From the NCBI GenBank assembly GCA_003158875.1, contig PMLK01000039.1:2721-48302 (forward strand): 45,582 nt of DNA. The letters run 5' to 3'. Made by a program: the position numbers and the translations under genes. This document shows positions 26,541 through 36,800 of this stretch, in pieces. The DNA is from Chloroflexota bacterium. Its GTDB lineage: Bacteria > Chloroflexota > Limnocylindria > Limnocylindrales > CSP1-4. Below the pieces are notes generated by a model that was not told where the DNA came from, ran no database searches, and saw only the letters and a program-made list of their open reading frames with translations. Numbering within the stretch: position 1 is the stretch's first letter; every line of letters begins with the position of its first letter.

Positions 26541-29081
26541 CTAGGGCCTCATGTCGGCGACGAAGCTGTTCACCCTGAGGATTTCGCCGCAATCCGCATT
26601 GGCGCAGGGAATCGGCATCCCAAGCTGCCCTGGCGCGACAGGGAACTCCGAGATGCAGACCGGACACAGAACGCGCGCCCCTGCTCCGCGATCGGCCGCC
26701 GTGACTACGGTCGGCCCAGGTGTCAGGCATTGCACGAGGCCCAGCTGGACAAATCCGGACTCGGTTCCCCAAGCCAGCATCGGGAAATGATCGTGGAAGA
26801 CGAGTGTGTCAGCGGAAATCCGCATCCGGGGTAGTGGCAGACACGCAATGATCTCCGAATGGCTCCCGCTGCCGATATCCCAGATCGTGAGTAGCTTGTC
26901 TCGCGTAACTGAGTAAAGGTACCGACCATCGCCGCTGAAACGGCAGGCCTCCACGGGGAGAGAATGGGAAAGGATCCCAACGGCGCGGCCCGTCTCAGAC
27001 ACCCACAGCCTCACCGTTGAGTCATCGCTGGCCGACGCGATTTTCGTAGCATCAGGGCTCACACAGAAGTCTCGTATCTGGGCCGTGTGACCTTGTAGGG
27101 TTGCGACGCGCCGCAGGCCAACGCAATCCCAGACTTCGAGTTCCTGTGAGCCCTCGGATGGAAGCGAAAGAACCAGGCGACTGTCAGGGCTGAATGCCCC
27201 AAAGGGGACATGTAGATCCTGGCCCGTTCGCGCATCCCAGAGGGATTGGTCGAATGCGACATATCGGCCATCGGGGCTGAAGACGCATGATCGCCCTTCG
27301 GACGAAGCCAGGCGCAGATCGTTCTGGAGATCCCAGAGATGGAACTTGGGAGGTCCAAACAACCCGCCCGCTCCTGCCGAGGTCGAGCGGATCGCCACTC
27401 TGAGCCCATCCGGTCCGAACGACGCTTCTAGGGGCCTGCCGTCGAGGTGGATCGTCTTGTCTTTCGTGCCTGTGGCCGCGTCCCAGATCTCACAATCAGG
27501 TTGGCCGTGGCCACCAGTCAGGACGAGATCGCCACTTGGACTCAATGCGGATGGGTCATCCTGCCAAGGATCGCCGAACTCTCGGAGCACCTGTCCCGAC
27601 TGAGAGCCGCAGAGCCTCACTGGCTCAGACTCGACGGCTGAAAGGAACACCCGACCGTCGGCGCTGAAGGTGATGGCGGCGGGCACCTGCACCGTCTTGA
27701 CGGTGCCATCGGATTGCCTACGGCGCCTGAGGCCGTAGGTCTCGATCTGACCCCCTGTTCTTGTGTCCCACAGAATCGCAGGGCTTGGGGACGACAATAG
27801 TCGACTGCCGTCGCGATTGAACGCCACCGCCGCGCCGCCCCATGCTGTCTGCTCCGTCGAGTCCGCCTCGACCCTGGCCGCGTCCCAGAACTTGATCTCA
27901 GGTCCCGAAACCGTGAGTATCTGCTCGCCGTCTGGACTGAATGCTCCGACGGTGCTGAACAATCCGGCTTGGGTGCCGGCTTTGAGCACCCCAACCTGGG
28001 AGCCGGTCTTTGGATCGGCGATCCACGGAAAGCTGGCTTTCCTTCCACCATGGACCAGCATCTGGCGTCCGTCTGGGCTGTACCTTGAGTTGTCGAAGAC
28101 AGCACCGGTTGTCGCCCCGAGCTTCCAGAGCAACTCGCCGGTACGCAGGTCGAAGACCTTGCAGCCATCGGTATCCATCATCGCTACTCTGAGACCATCG
28201 GGGCTGAGGTCGCACTCCTCTCGCGTGAAGGGCCACGCACGACCCTCCCAGTAAAACACCTGATGGCCGGAATCCCGATCCCATACTCTCCGCCCCGCGC
28301 CGCCGCCGTTCGGAAACTGGCCGGCCGTGAGAATGCGCGTGCCATCGCGAGTGAAGAGGCAGAGAGACATCGGCCCATCGTGCGACTTCATCTGCACGTG
28401 GAGTCTGCGCTGCGCCAGGTCCCAAACCCTGATCGTTCCATCTTTGCAGCCAAGGGCGAGCCAGCGCTCATCCGGGCTGAGATCCAGACAAGTGATGGGA
28501 TCCGATTGCTCGTACAGTGCAGCGCCCTGCTGCCCTGTCGCGGGATCTTCAAGATGAACAGAGTAAGTGGATTCCCAATGGCCGCTGACCAAGCGCCCCT
28601 TCATTCTTACTAGCAGCAGCATGCTGCCGGGCGAGAACGAAATGTCTGTGCCCCTGGTGAGGCGTTCTGCCCTGGTCCGGCGATCCCACACATAATGGTT
28701 CCCAGGGCTTACCGGCCCGGTCAGCAACACATATCGGCCGTTCGGGCTCACGTGGACTGCAGTCGGCTCGAAGGATGGATCTGCAGAAAGTGGCACTGTC
28801 TGAACCAGGGAGCCCGATTCGCCGGGTGGCATCATTATGCGGATCCAGGGGCGCGAGCCACGGACGCTCCGCTTGGCCCGCGCAGGCTCCATCTGCTCTC
28901 TGACTTTGTCGCCCTCCCATTGCAGCCAGTTGTGAATCTGCTGCCAAAGGATCTCGCGGTGCCCGGCGACGACATTTGCCTCGCGGCCGAGCGCTCGCGC
29001 GTAGGCCGACACCATCTCGAGTCTCTCATCCATGCTCAAGACAATTCCGAGACCGGCCTTTCCACTGCCCGATGAGCCCAT
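26541..29081 (-). CDS. WD40 propeller protein with C-terminal zinc ribbon (operon gene 4)
   Basis: An 846-residue protein. The N-terminal module (about 17-100) has ILWQQIHNWLQW and SRPWIRI, shared with operon gene 2. The middle is a long array of diverged WD40 blades with the SPDGR/SADG signature. The last 41 residues are a zinc ribbon (CPVC, then CANADC, then LRVNSF) like those ending genes 2 and 3. ATG 29081 starts 4 nt after the upstream stop with GGGGAAG close by; ATG 29033 (MDERLEM) is an alternative nearer to the conserved module. Base composition looks slightly less GC-rich than the neighbours. Role: probable recognition or assembly platform; no enzyme motif is seen. Confidence 0.82.
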   Translation of the reverse strand: MGSSGSGKAGLGIVLSMDERLEMVSAYARALGREANVVAGHREILWQQIHNWLQWEGDKVREQMEPARAKRSVRGSRPWIRIMMPPGESGSLVQTVPLSADPSFEPTAVHVSPNGRYVLLTGPVSPGNHYVWDRRTRAERLTRGTDISFSPGSMLLLVRMKGRLVSGHWESTYSVHLEDPATGQQGAALYEQSDPITCLDLSPDERWLALGCKDGTIRVWDLAQRRLHVQMKSHDGPMSLCLFTRDGTRILTAGQFPNGGGAGRRVWDRDSGHQVFYWEGRAWPFTREECDLSPDGLRVAMMDTDGCKVFDLRTGELLWKLGATTGAVFDNSRYSPDGRQMLVHGGRKASFPWIADPKTGSQVGVLKAGTQAGLFSTVGAFSPDGEQILTVSGPEIKFWDAARVEADSTEQTAWGGAAVAFNRDGSRLLSSPSPAILWDTRTGGQIETYGLRRRRQSDGTVKTVQVPAAITFSADGRVFLSAVESEPVRLCGSQSGQVLREFGDPWQDDPSALSPSGDLVLTGGHGQPDCEIWDAATGTKDKTIHLDGRPLEASFGPDGLRVAIRSTSAGAGGLFGPPKFHLWDLQNDLRLASSEGRSCVFSPDGRYVAFDQSLWDARTGQDLHVPFGAFSPDSRLVLSLPSEGSQELEVWDCVGLRRVATLQGHTAQIRDFCVSPDATKIASASDDSTVRLWVSETGRAVGILSHSLPVEACRFSGDGRYLYSVTRDKLLTIWDIGSGSHSEIIACLPLPRMRISADTLVFHDHFPMLAWGTESGFVQLGLVQCLTPGPTVVTAADRGAGARVLCPVCISEFPVAPGQLGMPIPCANADCGEILRVNSFVADMRP

Positions 29082-29085
29082 CGGC

Positions 29086-31752
29086 CTACTTCCCCACCAC
29101 GAACTCATTGACCCGCAGCGGCCCCTCGCACTTAGGACACGGAATGTCGTTGCCGCGCCACTCCTTCTTGAAAGGCGAAATCGTGTTGCACCACGGGCAC
29201 CGCAACACCATTCCCTTCCCGAAATCAGTCCCCGTAACAATGAGCGGCTTCCGCCCGCCGGCCTTGCCGCCGCCCAGGGCCTCGATGGCCATCTCGTAAT
29301 CGTCCTGGAGCGCGTAGACGCCCGCGTAAGTTCTGGTCGTCTTGCCGTCCGGCCCGGGGTGCTCGGCGATCGCCACATCGGCCGCCTTGCGCTCGAGGAA
29401 CGTGAAGTCGGTCAGCGTCTCGTAGAGCTCCTGCTTGTATGGCTCGGGCTCGTCGCCGACGCAAGCGCCGGCCAGGTGGAAGGGCAGCTCGCTGAGGCCG
29501 CGGGCGTAGCCGCCGGTCCAGCTGCGGTCCTTGGCCGGATCGGAGCGGACGCGAAAGTAGCCGGCCAGCTCTGCATTGCGCCGCTGGGCGCGCTCGCCTT
29601 CCAGGCATTCGGCCGTGGCGGCTTCGCGCAGCTGGTTGTGATAGAAGGCCAGCAGCGTGGTGCCCTCGGAGCTGCGCTCGGTGAGATACGGCGCCACGTC
29701 GAAGTAGAGCCGCGACCAGATGACGATCGGAAGCTTGCGATCCTTTGCCTCCTGGAACGAGCGGGCCGCGAAATCGTCGATGACCGCGTCATCGGCCGAA
29801 AGAACGTCGAGGACCTCATCTTCCGAGAGCCCATACCGAGAGGCGGCGAGATAACCGAGCGAATGTCGGACCAGCACGTCGCCGTGGTTGACGCGCTGCG
29901 ACAGGCGCGGGAAGAGGTTCTGGCGGATCAGCCCCTGGACGCCTTCGTGCAGGACGGTCTGGGCCGCCGGAGCATACGAGCGCCACAGTCGGGCCTCCTC
30001 GAACGCCAACCGCAGATATAGCGGCAAGCCTTCGGAGCGACCGAACTTCTCGAGGACTTCCTTGCGCTGGGCAGGCTGGAGCGCCCGGCCGGCATGCTCG
30101 AGCCAGAGCATGAGCAGCTTGTCGGCTTCGCCGGCCGACATCGCTTTGACGGAGATGACATCGGGCGTCGGATGCTTGGCCAGGAGTGCCTTCTCGCACT
30201 CACCCGGCAGCGTCGAAACGGCCAGCCGGACGTTGGCCGGCAGGTTCGCCGGAAGCCACGACAGGCTCCGCGCCGCGCCGGCCAGCTGGTCAAGCGCGTC
30301 GAGGACGACGATGAGTGGGCGTTCGGCCTTGGCCAGTTCCAGGCGCTTGCCGAACTCGACGGCGAGGTCGTTGTATTCCGATGGGATGGTCGAGGCGTCG
30401 CCGCCGTACTCGCGGGTGATCTGGCGGCACAGCGAGTCGAGGAGCGCGCGGCCGTCCGACGAAGCCGGCGTCGCGCCGATGAAGCGGTAGACGACCAGGG
30501 CGTTCGAATGGGCCAGCTGGGCCTGCTCGATCGCCTTGGCCATGAGGGCGGACTTGCCCGAGCCGGGCTCGCCGACGATGGCCAGCGGTTTGGCTTCGCC
30601 GCCATTGAGGTACTGGGCGATCGCTGCCAGCGGCTCCTCGCGGCCGACGAAGTGAGCGCACCGATCGCGCCCGAAGTCCTCATGGGCCCAGATCTCGGCT
30701 TTCTGCTGGTCGATCTTGGCGGCCATATCCAGCTCGTCGCGGATTAGCCGGCCGAGGCTGCCCCAGACGTCGATGCAGAGCGTGCCCGTCGCCTTGGGGT
30801 CGTCGAGGAGGGCCAGGCAGGCTTCGTAGTCGTCCGGCAGTGAGCCGATGTGGTCGGTGGTGATCCCGTCAGATGTCAGGCTCGCCCGATAGTCGTGGAC
30901 GTTCGACTTCCATTGGCCCTTTTCGTCTTCCCTGCCCAGGAGCGGGCGGAGCGACTTCTCCTTGAGCGCCGTCTGGCGATCATGCGATTCGGTGTCGATG
31001 ACGAAGCGACCGTCCGAAACGGCGCCATCGAAGAAGTCCCGGCCGGAGGCTTCGGTCGGCTCGCCTTCGAGTGCCCGGAAGAAGCCGAAGACGTGGCCGG
31101 CTGCGTCTGGCACCTGAAGGGCACCGCGCAGGATCTCCTGCTCGGTGGCGGAGGCCTCGTATCGGACGCGGGCCTTCTCGTCATAGCCAGCGGCTGCGAC
31201 AGCGCCGCACAGGATGGCTCGCAGGCGGGCTTCGACATCTGCCCACTGGGCCTTCTCTCGCTCGGTGGCCGCTTTGCGGACTTCGGGAGTGGCGCTCTCG
31301 GCGATGTCGACCTTGCGTGGCTGCAGGCACCAGACCGGCGGCGCGGCATTCTCATCGAGCCGATACCAGGTCTTGAGCAGTGCCTTGTCGTCGGCCGCGG
31401 TGACCTTGGCTTCGATCGCGGCGAACTCGGCGGCCGGGATCTCGGGCGGCAGCGGGCGCCAGCCGTATCGATCGCCCAGCAGGACGACGAAGTTTGGGCG
31501 CGGCGTCACCTTCTGGCAGCGCTCGATCTCGCCCTGGCAGATGGGCATCGTGCGCTGGTCGAGGCCGGCTTCTTCGCTCACGCCCCAACGCAGGTCGATG
31601 GCCTGGAACCGGGCGCCGCTCTTCGCGCATAGCTCGCGGAGGCGCGGGAAGACGTATCGCTGGAGGGCGTCGCGCTCGGCCTTGAGGTCGCTGAACGTGG
31701 AGCTGACGAAGATCCGGAAGGTCTTGCTGGGCCGCGTGCCCTCTTCAGACAT
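29086..31752 (-). CDS. DUF4062 plus NACHT/STAND-like NTPase with zinc-ribbon tail (operon gene 3)
   Basis: An 888-residue protein. Residues 10-110 are a DUF4062 domain (FRIFVSSTFSDLKAERDAL, LRWGVSEE, VVLLGDRYGWRPLP), a TIR-like fold found at the N-terminus of STAND NTPases. The NTPase has Walker A GEPGSGKSALM near 393 and Walker B LIVVLDALDQLA near 480; helical segments fill 520-840. The last 37 residues are a zinc ribbon (CPWC...CPKC...LRVNEF). In NACHT-WD40 proteins a propeller normally follows; here the propellers are separate operon genes. GAGGAGG lies 5 nt before ATG 31752. Likely the switch of the system, with DUF4062 as signalling or effector domain; the effector role is inferred. Confidence 0.88.
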   Translation of the reverse strand: MSEEGTRPSKTFRIFVSSTFSDLKAERDALQRYVFPRLRELCAKSGARFQAIDLRWGVSEEAGLDQRTMPICQGEIERCQKVTPRPNFVVLLGDRYGWRPLPPEIPAAEFAAIEAKVTAADDKALLKTWYRLDENAAPPVWCLQPRKVDIAESATPEVRKAATEREKAQWADVEARLRAILCGAVAAAGYDEKARVRYEASATEQEILRGALQVPDAAGHVFGFFRALEGEPTEASGRDFFDGAVSDGRFVIDTESHDRQTALKEKSLRPLLGREDEKGQWKSNVHDYRASLTSDGITTDHIGSLPDDYEACLALLDDPKATGTLCIDVWGSLGRLIRDELDMAAKIDQQKAEIWAHEDFGRDRCAHFVGREEPLAAIAQYLNGGEAKPLAIVGEPGSGKSALMAKAIEQAQLAHSNALVVYRFIGATPASSDGRALLDSLCRQITREYGGDASTIPSEYNDLAVEFGKRLELAKAERPLIVVLDALDQLAGAARSLSWLPANLPANVRLAVSTLPGECEKALLAKHPTPDVISVKAMSAGEADKLLMLWLEHAGRALQPAQRKEVLEKFGRSEGLPLYLRLAFEEARLWRSYAPAAQTVLHEGVQGLIRQNLFPRLSQRVNHGDVLVRHSLGYLAASRYGLSEDEVLDVLSADDAVIDDFAARSFQEAKDRKLPIVIWSRLYFDVAPYLTERSSEGTTLLAFYHNQLREAATAECLEGERAQRRNAELAGYFRVRSDPAKDRSWTGGYARGLSELPFHLAGACVGDEPEPYKQELYETLTDFTFLERKAADVAIAEHPGPDGKTTRTYAGVYALQDDYEMAIEALGGGKAGGRKPLIVTGTDFGKGMVLRCPWCNTISPFKKEWRGNDIPCPKCEGPLRVNEFVVGK

Positions 31753-31803
31753 CTGTTCCTCCTCGTGTCGCGAACGACGCCACAGAGCTGCCGATTGGAT
31801 GAC

Positions 31804-33774
31804 TTAGTGGAGCGTGAATTGGTTCAGCCGTAGCGCACGGTTGCAGGTGGGGTTTGGGCAGGCGAGTTCGGTGCCGAGTTGGGCGCGCTTGACCGGGAAC
31901 GTCTCTCGACAGGCGGGGCAGCGGGCCGTCAGCTCATGATCGTGGCTAGTTGCTGTGACGACGAGCGGCCCAAAGTCGATGCCGACGAGGCGGGCGAGAT
32001 GCACGCCCCCACCAGCGTCCCCCCATGCCGCGATCGGCGAGAACGGGTGCAAGATCATAGCTTGCGCGGCCCCGGACATGACCAGCGCAGCGCGTTCGGC
32101 GCCGACGACGATATCCCATACCCTCAGAGTTCGATCCCTGCCTGCGGAGACGATCCAGGTTCCATCCGGACTGACAGCACACTCTTGGACGCCGCTAGCG
32201 TTCCCGCTGAGGATGGCCTGTTCGGTGCCCGTCTCAACATCCCAGATCCTAAGTGTGCCGTCGCCTCCGGCCGAGACGATCTGGGTGCCGTTCGGGCTCA
32301 CGGCACAAGCATTGACCCTGTGACGATTACCATCTTGTGGCCTGGCGTGGCCAGCCAAGGTAGCCCGCGCTGTGCAGGTCCCGGCGTCCCAGACCGTTAT
32401 CGAATCGTCCCCGAGGGAGGCGATCCACGTGCCATCTGGGCTCACTTGACAACGCCAGGCAGAGTCAGGCGGACCAGTAAGCGTGGCCCGTTCAGTTCTG
32501 GTCGCCACATCCCAGATCTTCAGGCTGCTGCCGCCTGTTGAGGCAATCCATCTTCCGTCTGGGCTAACCGCGCAACTCGACACGGGGCCCGTGTGCCCAG
32601 TGAGCGTGGCAATCTCATCGCCGGTTGCAACATCCCAAATCTTGAGCGTGCAATCACCGCTCGCCGAAACCATCCAGGCGCCATCGGGACTTACCACACA
32701 AGCGCTCACGCCCCCAACATGGCCAGATGGGATGCTCCGAGAATCCGCGCGGGCCGCGTCAACATCCCATATCTTGAGCGTAGATTGGCTATCGCCGGAG
32801 ACAACCCAAGTTGCGTCCGGGCTCACCGCACAAGTTCTCACTTCGCCGACGTGACCGACGAGGGTGGCCCGCTCGGCGCCAGTCGCAGCGTCCCAGATCT
32901 TGATGGTTCCATCTCGGCTCGAAGAGAGGATCCAGGTTCCTTCAGGGCTCACAGCGCAAGCGCTCACGCCGGCGGCATGGCCTGAAAGGGTCAAACGTTC
33001 AGTGGCGGTATGTACATCCCAAATCTTGACGCTGTGATCGTGGCTGGCGGAGACGATCCATGTGCCGTCCGGGCTCACAGCACAGGCGTTGACGCTGCTG
33101 ACGTGGCCGGTCAGCGTGGTCCGCTCAGAGCCGGTTGCAACATCCCAGATCTTCAGAGTGCCGTCCTGACTAGCAGAGACGATCCAGGTACCATCTGGAC
33201 CCACCGCACAATCCCGAACCCAGTGCGTGTGCCCAACGAGGGTCGTTTGCTCTGCGCCACTGGCGGCGTCCCAGATCTTGAGCACATCGTCTCCTATGTG
33301 TCCGCCGCCACTGGAGACGATCCAATTGCCATCAGGGCTCACTGCGCAAGCCATAACCATGCCGGTATGACCTGTGAGTGTGGACCTCACAGCCCCCGTC
33401 TGGGTATCCCAGATACAGAGCGTATGGTCGGTGCAGGCGGAGACGACCCAGGCACCGTCGGGGCCAACCGCGCACCCGTTGACGAGACCAGACTGGCCCG
33501 CGAGGGTCAGAAGTAGTGATTCGGACTCTCGCAGCCGGCTGTAGTGGTTGATCCACGGGCGGGCGTCCGGGCGGCTCCGCCGCTCCCGCTGCGGCTGAAG
33601 TCTTTCGGCGAGAGGCGATAGGGCCCACTGCAACCTGTTGTACAGCTGTTGCCACAGCAGTTCGGGGCGCTCGTGGAGCACGTGGCTCTCGCGGCGGAGT
33701 GAGCCCGCGACCGCAGCCAACGCCGCCAGCCTGTCGTCCGCCGGAGCTGCTGCTCCGGGTATCGTGTGCGCCAT
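31804..33774 (-). CDS. WD40 propeller protein with N-terminal LWQQ module and zinc-ribbon tail (operon gene 2)
   Basis: A 656-residue protein. Residues 13-75 hold LLWQQLYNRLQW (39-50) and RPWINHY, shared with operon gene 4. About twelve WD40 blades follow, with the signature ACAVSPDGTWIVSAS..G.LKIWDVATG. The last blade (AAWGDAGGGVHLARL) leads through GPLVVTATS into a C-terminal zinc ribbon from about 619: CPAC, CPNPTC, LRLNQF. GGAGGG lies 9 nt before ATG 33774; the gap to the next gene is 51 nt. Expected to be a cytosolic scaffold or ligand-recognition subunit. The Cys at the second position of CAV in most blades is characteristic of this copy only. Confidence 0.88.
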   Translation of the reverse strand: MAHTIPGAAAPADDRLAALAAVAGSLRRESHVLHERPELLWQQLYNRLQWALSPLAERLQPQRERRSRPDARPWINHYSRLRESESLLLTLAGQSGLVNGCAVGPDGAWVVSACTDHTLCIWDTQTGAVRSTLTGHTGMVMACAVSPDGNWIVSSGGGHIGDDVLKIWDAASGAEQTTLVGHTHWVRDCAVGPDGTWIVSASQDGTLKIWDVATGSERTTLTGHVSSVNACAVSPDGTWIVSASHDHSVKIWDVHTATERLTLSGHAAGVSACAVSPEGTWILSSSRDGTIKIWDAATGAERATLVGHVGEVRTCAVSPDATWVVSGDSQSTLKIWDVDAARADSRSIPSGHVGGVSACVVSPDGAWMVSASGDCTLKIWDVATGDEIATLTGHTGPVSSCAVSPDGRWIASTGGSSLKIWDVATRTERATLTGPPDSAWRCQVSPDGTWIASLGDDSITVWDAGTCTARATLAGHARPQDGNRHRVNACAVSPNGTQIVSAGGDGTLRIWDVETGTEQAILSGNASGVQECAVSPDGTWIVSAGRDRTLRVWDIVVGAERAALVMSGAAQAMILHPFSPIAAWGDAGGGVHLARLVGIDFGPLVVTATSHDHELTARCPACRETFPVKRAQLGTELACPNPTCNRALRLNQFTLH

Positions 33775-33805
33775 TCGTCTGCCCTCCCGCCCCTTCCCTT
33801 GCCCG

Positions 33806-36800
33806 CTACAGGTTCTCGAACGTGATCGTGCCCTCCTCCGCCCCCAACGCGGTCGCCTCCATCGTGCCCGGCTTGCGGTTGCCGGCGTGGATCCAGGCCA
33901 GCGGCAGGTGGCGTGCCCGGGCCCGCCCCACTACCTCCGCGGTCCCGCCCTCGCCCTGAGCAGGGTTGCCGTCCCAAACCGCCACGAGGACGTCGATGCA
34001 ATCGAGCATCCGCTGGCCGGCCGAGGCGTAAGCCACCTCCCGGCTGACCTGCGCCGGCAGATCGACGACGTCATCTGCCCGGGCCAGGAAGAGCAGGAAC
34101 TCCTCCTTGGAAGCGGGGGTCGCGAAGTCGTCGAGGTATTCGAACTTGGGCAGTGGCAGGACCGCCTGCAGGCACGAGTGCGTCCTCTTCAGGACGGCAG
34201 CGGCGACCAGACGATCGGCCCCCTCCGCGAGCGACGAGACCACCATCAGCGACCGACCCGGATACTCGGCTTCGATCCGAGCCAGCGCCTTCCCGATGCC
34301 GGCCGTTATCAGGTCCGTCTCCGTGAGCACGCGGTGACCCGTGACCCCGATGCGCAGCCGGGTGAGATCCTCCAGCCGCGCCAGCGTCATCCCCGCGGCG
34401 ACGACGATGTCGGGGATCTCGCGGACCATCATCCGGTCCTTTTCCTTCTCGTTGTCGGGCAGCTCTTCCCACGGCCGGATGCAGGGGTGCAGCTTCTTGG
34501 CGTCGTCGCGCGGGTCGCCGTAGCGCCAGCCGGTCTTGATCTTGCGAGCGACCCATCGGTCGTGCTCTCGGATGGCCAGCCGCTCCACGCGGGGGTCTGC
34601 CGCATCGACCGAAACCACCGGTGCCCCGGCCGGCGCATCCTGCCGCAGCACGAGTCCCAGCACCTCCAGCTTGCCGGGCAGGTCGCGAGCCACGCCGCGG
34701 TTCTGCTCCTTGAGGTTGTCCGAGAGCCGATCGTAGTCGACCAGCGCCGGAAGAGTCTCGAGCTTCGCCGGTCGCCCGGCGTATTTGGCCAGCACCGCGT
34801 GGCTCGTCAGGTACTCCGGCGTGCCGTTCCAGCCGTGCCCGAGCCCCAGCATCTCATCGCAGTATTCGATGTGGACCGCCTCGGCCAGGCGTTCCAGGAG
34901 CTCGCCTTCCGGAACGTAGCGCTCGACGATCTTCATGAACTCGGCTGCATCCACATGGGCGTCAAGCTGATCGGCCGCCGGCAACGTCGAGCGTTCGTAG
35001 CGACTCTTGCCGTGGAGCGTGCTCGTGGCCACGATCGTTTCGAGGGATCGCGCGCCGTGCTTGTACGAGCCGACTTCCAGGAAGGCCCGCAGCACACCGG
35101 AGTCGATCGTGAGTCGGGCAGCCTTGCCGTTGCGCTCGAAGAGCCCGGGCCGGTCGCGCAGCAGCATCGAGCGCAGCAGAATGGCCCGCCGGATGCGGTA
35201 ATAGGGATCGGCTTCGGGGTCGCCGCCCCGCGGGTCCGGACCCACGATGTCCACATGGCCCTTCAGGCGGCTGGCAAAGTCGGGGCCCTTGGCCAGGCGG
35301 AAGTCGTCGGTCTTGTTGCCTGCGAAGTCGGACAGCCGGACGCTGGTGCCGCCAGCAAAGACGAAGATGGCCTTGCCGATCGGATGAAGGATCTGGCCCT
35401 GCTGGAATGCGCCGTCCTGCATCGGCGCCAGGAAATGGCGCAGCCAGCCGAACGACTCGTCGCCGAGCCGCGAGTCGAACTCGTCCCAGAGCACGAACGG
35501 CAGCTTGCCGCGCAGGCCGACGTCGCGAACCTGATGCAGAGCGTCGGCCAGCTCCGACGGGTCGCGCATCTGCGAGAGGTTGAACGTCAGGTCCTCGATC
35601 AGGTTGGCGTCGAGAGCCGACTTCACAACTGCCTTGACGCCGAACGACTTGCCGGCGCCCGGAGGCCCAAAGACGGCGATGTTGAGCGGGCGCGGCGCCG
35701 GCTCGAAGTTGTACTCGCGCATCAGCGTCCGGATGCTGCGGAAGCCTTCGATCTCACCTCGATCGACGGTCACGAACTTGCCGAAGCTGCCGATTGGAAC
35801 GTCCTTGAGCGCGACCTCGACGCCGTCGCGGGCGACCGCCTCGGCGACCGGCTCGAGGCCCTCGGGGTAGCGGCCTTCCAGGATCGACCAAGAGTCAGGG
35901 GCTACGGCCGGGATCGCGGCGACCGAGAAGTCCCGCGGCTCCTTCGCCAGCTCCTTCGCGATGTCGCAGGCTGGGAACTTGAGGCCGGCCCGGCCGGGCT
36001 CGCAGTCCGCGGGGCCGTATCCCTGGAGGTGCAGCGCCCGACTCGCGGCGAGCCCGCTTCTGATGCCCCGATGGACGTCCGGCTCATCCGGGTTCATAAG
36101 TAGTTCGCGCGCGATGCCGGCGGTGAGGCACGACGCATAGCCGATCATCGAGCCGGGATACTGCTCGGCCCAGCTGTTCTCGATCGCCTCGGGGTCGAAG
36201 ATGACGTGGCAGTCGGGCTCCACCAATCGATCGAGCTGGCTGTCGACCGAACCGCGCTGCGACAGCAGCACGGCGCCGCCGGTGCCCAGCGAGACCACGA
36301 CGTGGGCGCAGCTGACCAGCCCGTTGACCGCCGGGTGGCGCATCAGTTCTCGGGCCAGGTCGCCGGCGATCCGCTCCCACGAGAGTTCACGGCTGATCTT
36401 GACGTCGCTGAGGCGCAGGTCGTTGAGTGTCATGACAACGACCAGGCGCCCGGCATGGAGCCGAAGCACGCGCCGCCAGAGCTCGCCCGATGCGACCGGG
36501 CAGGCCATCTTGAGCAGGACCCAGGGCCGGGCGCCGGCCGCAGGGCTCGTCGAGGCCGCGTCGTCGCCTAGCCCCAAGACCGTGGGCCAACTCTCGGGTG
36601 CCGTGCGGAACCCGAGGCCTGCGTCGTCGAGGATCACCAGGTCGGCGGACGAGTCTTGCGCAGCCGGCGCGCTCTCAGGCTTTCGCGCTCGATCGAGCCC
36701 CAGGAACTCCTCGACGCGCCAGATGCTGCTGTCTCGATCGCCCTTCTTGCGCGGGAACCGCGACCAGATCGCGTAGGAGTTGTGGAGGTGGGGATCGTCC

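Noticed and set aside
33638-36103. 821-codon open frame on the plus strand opposite operon gene 1
   Set aside because: It is antisense to a gene with clear AAA+, RyR and SLOG motifs, contains no recognisable domain, and such long shadows are common at this GC content.
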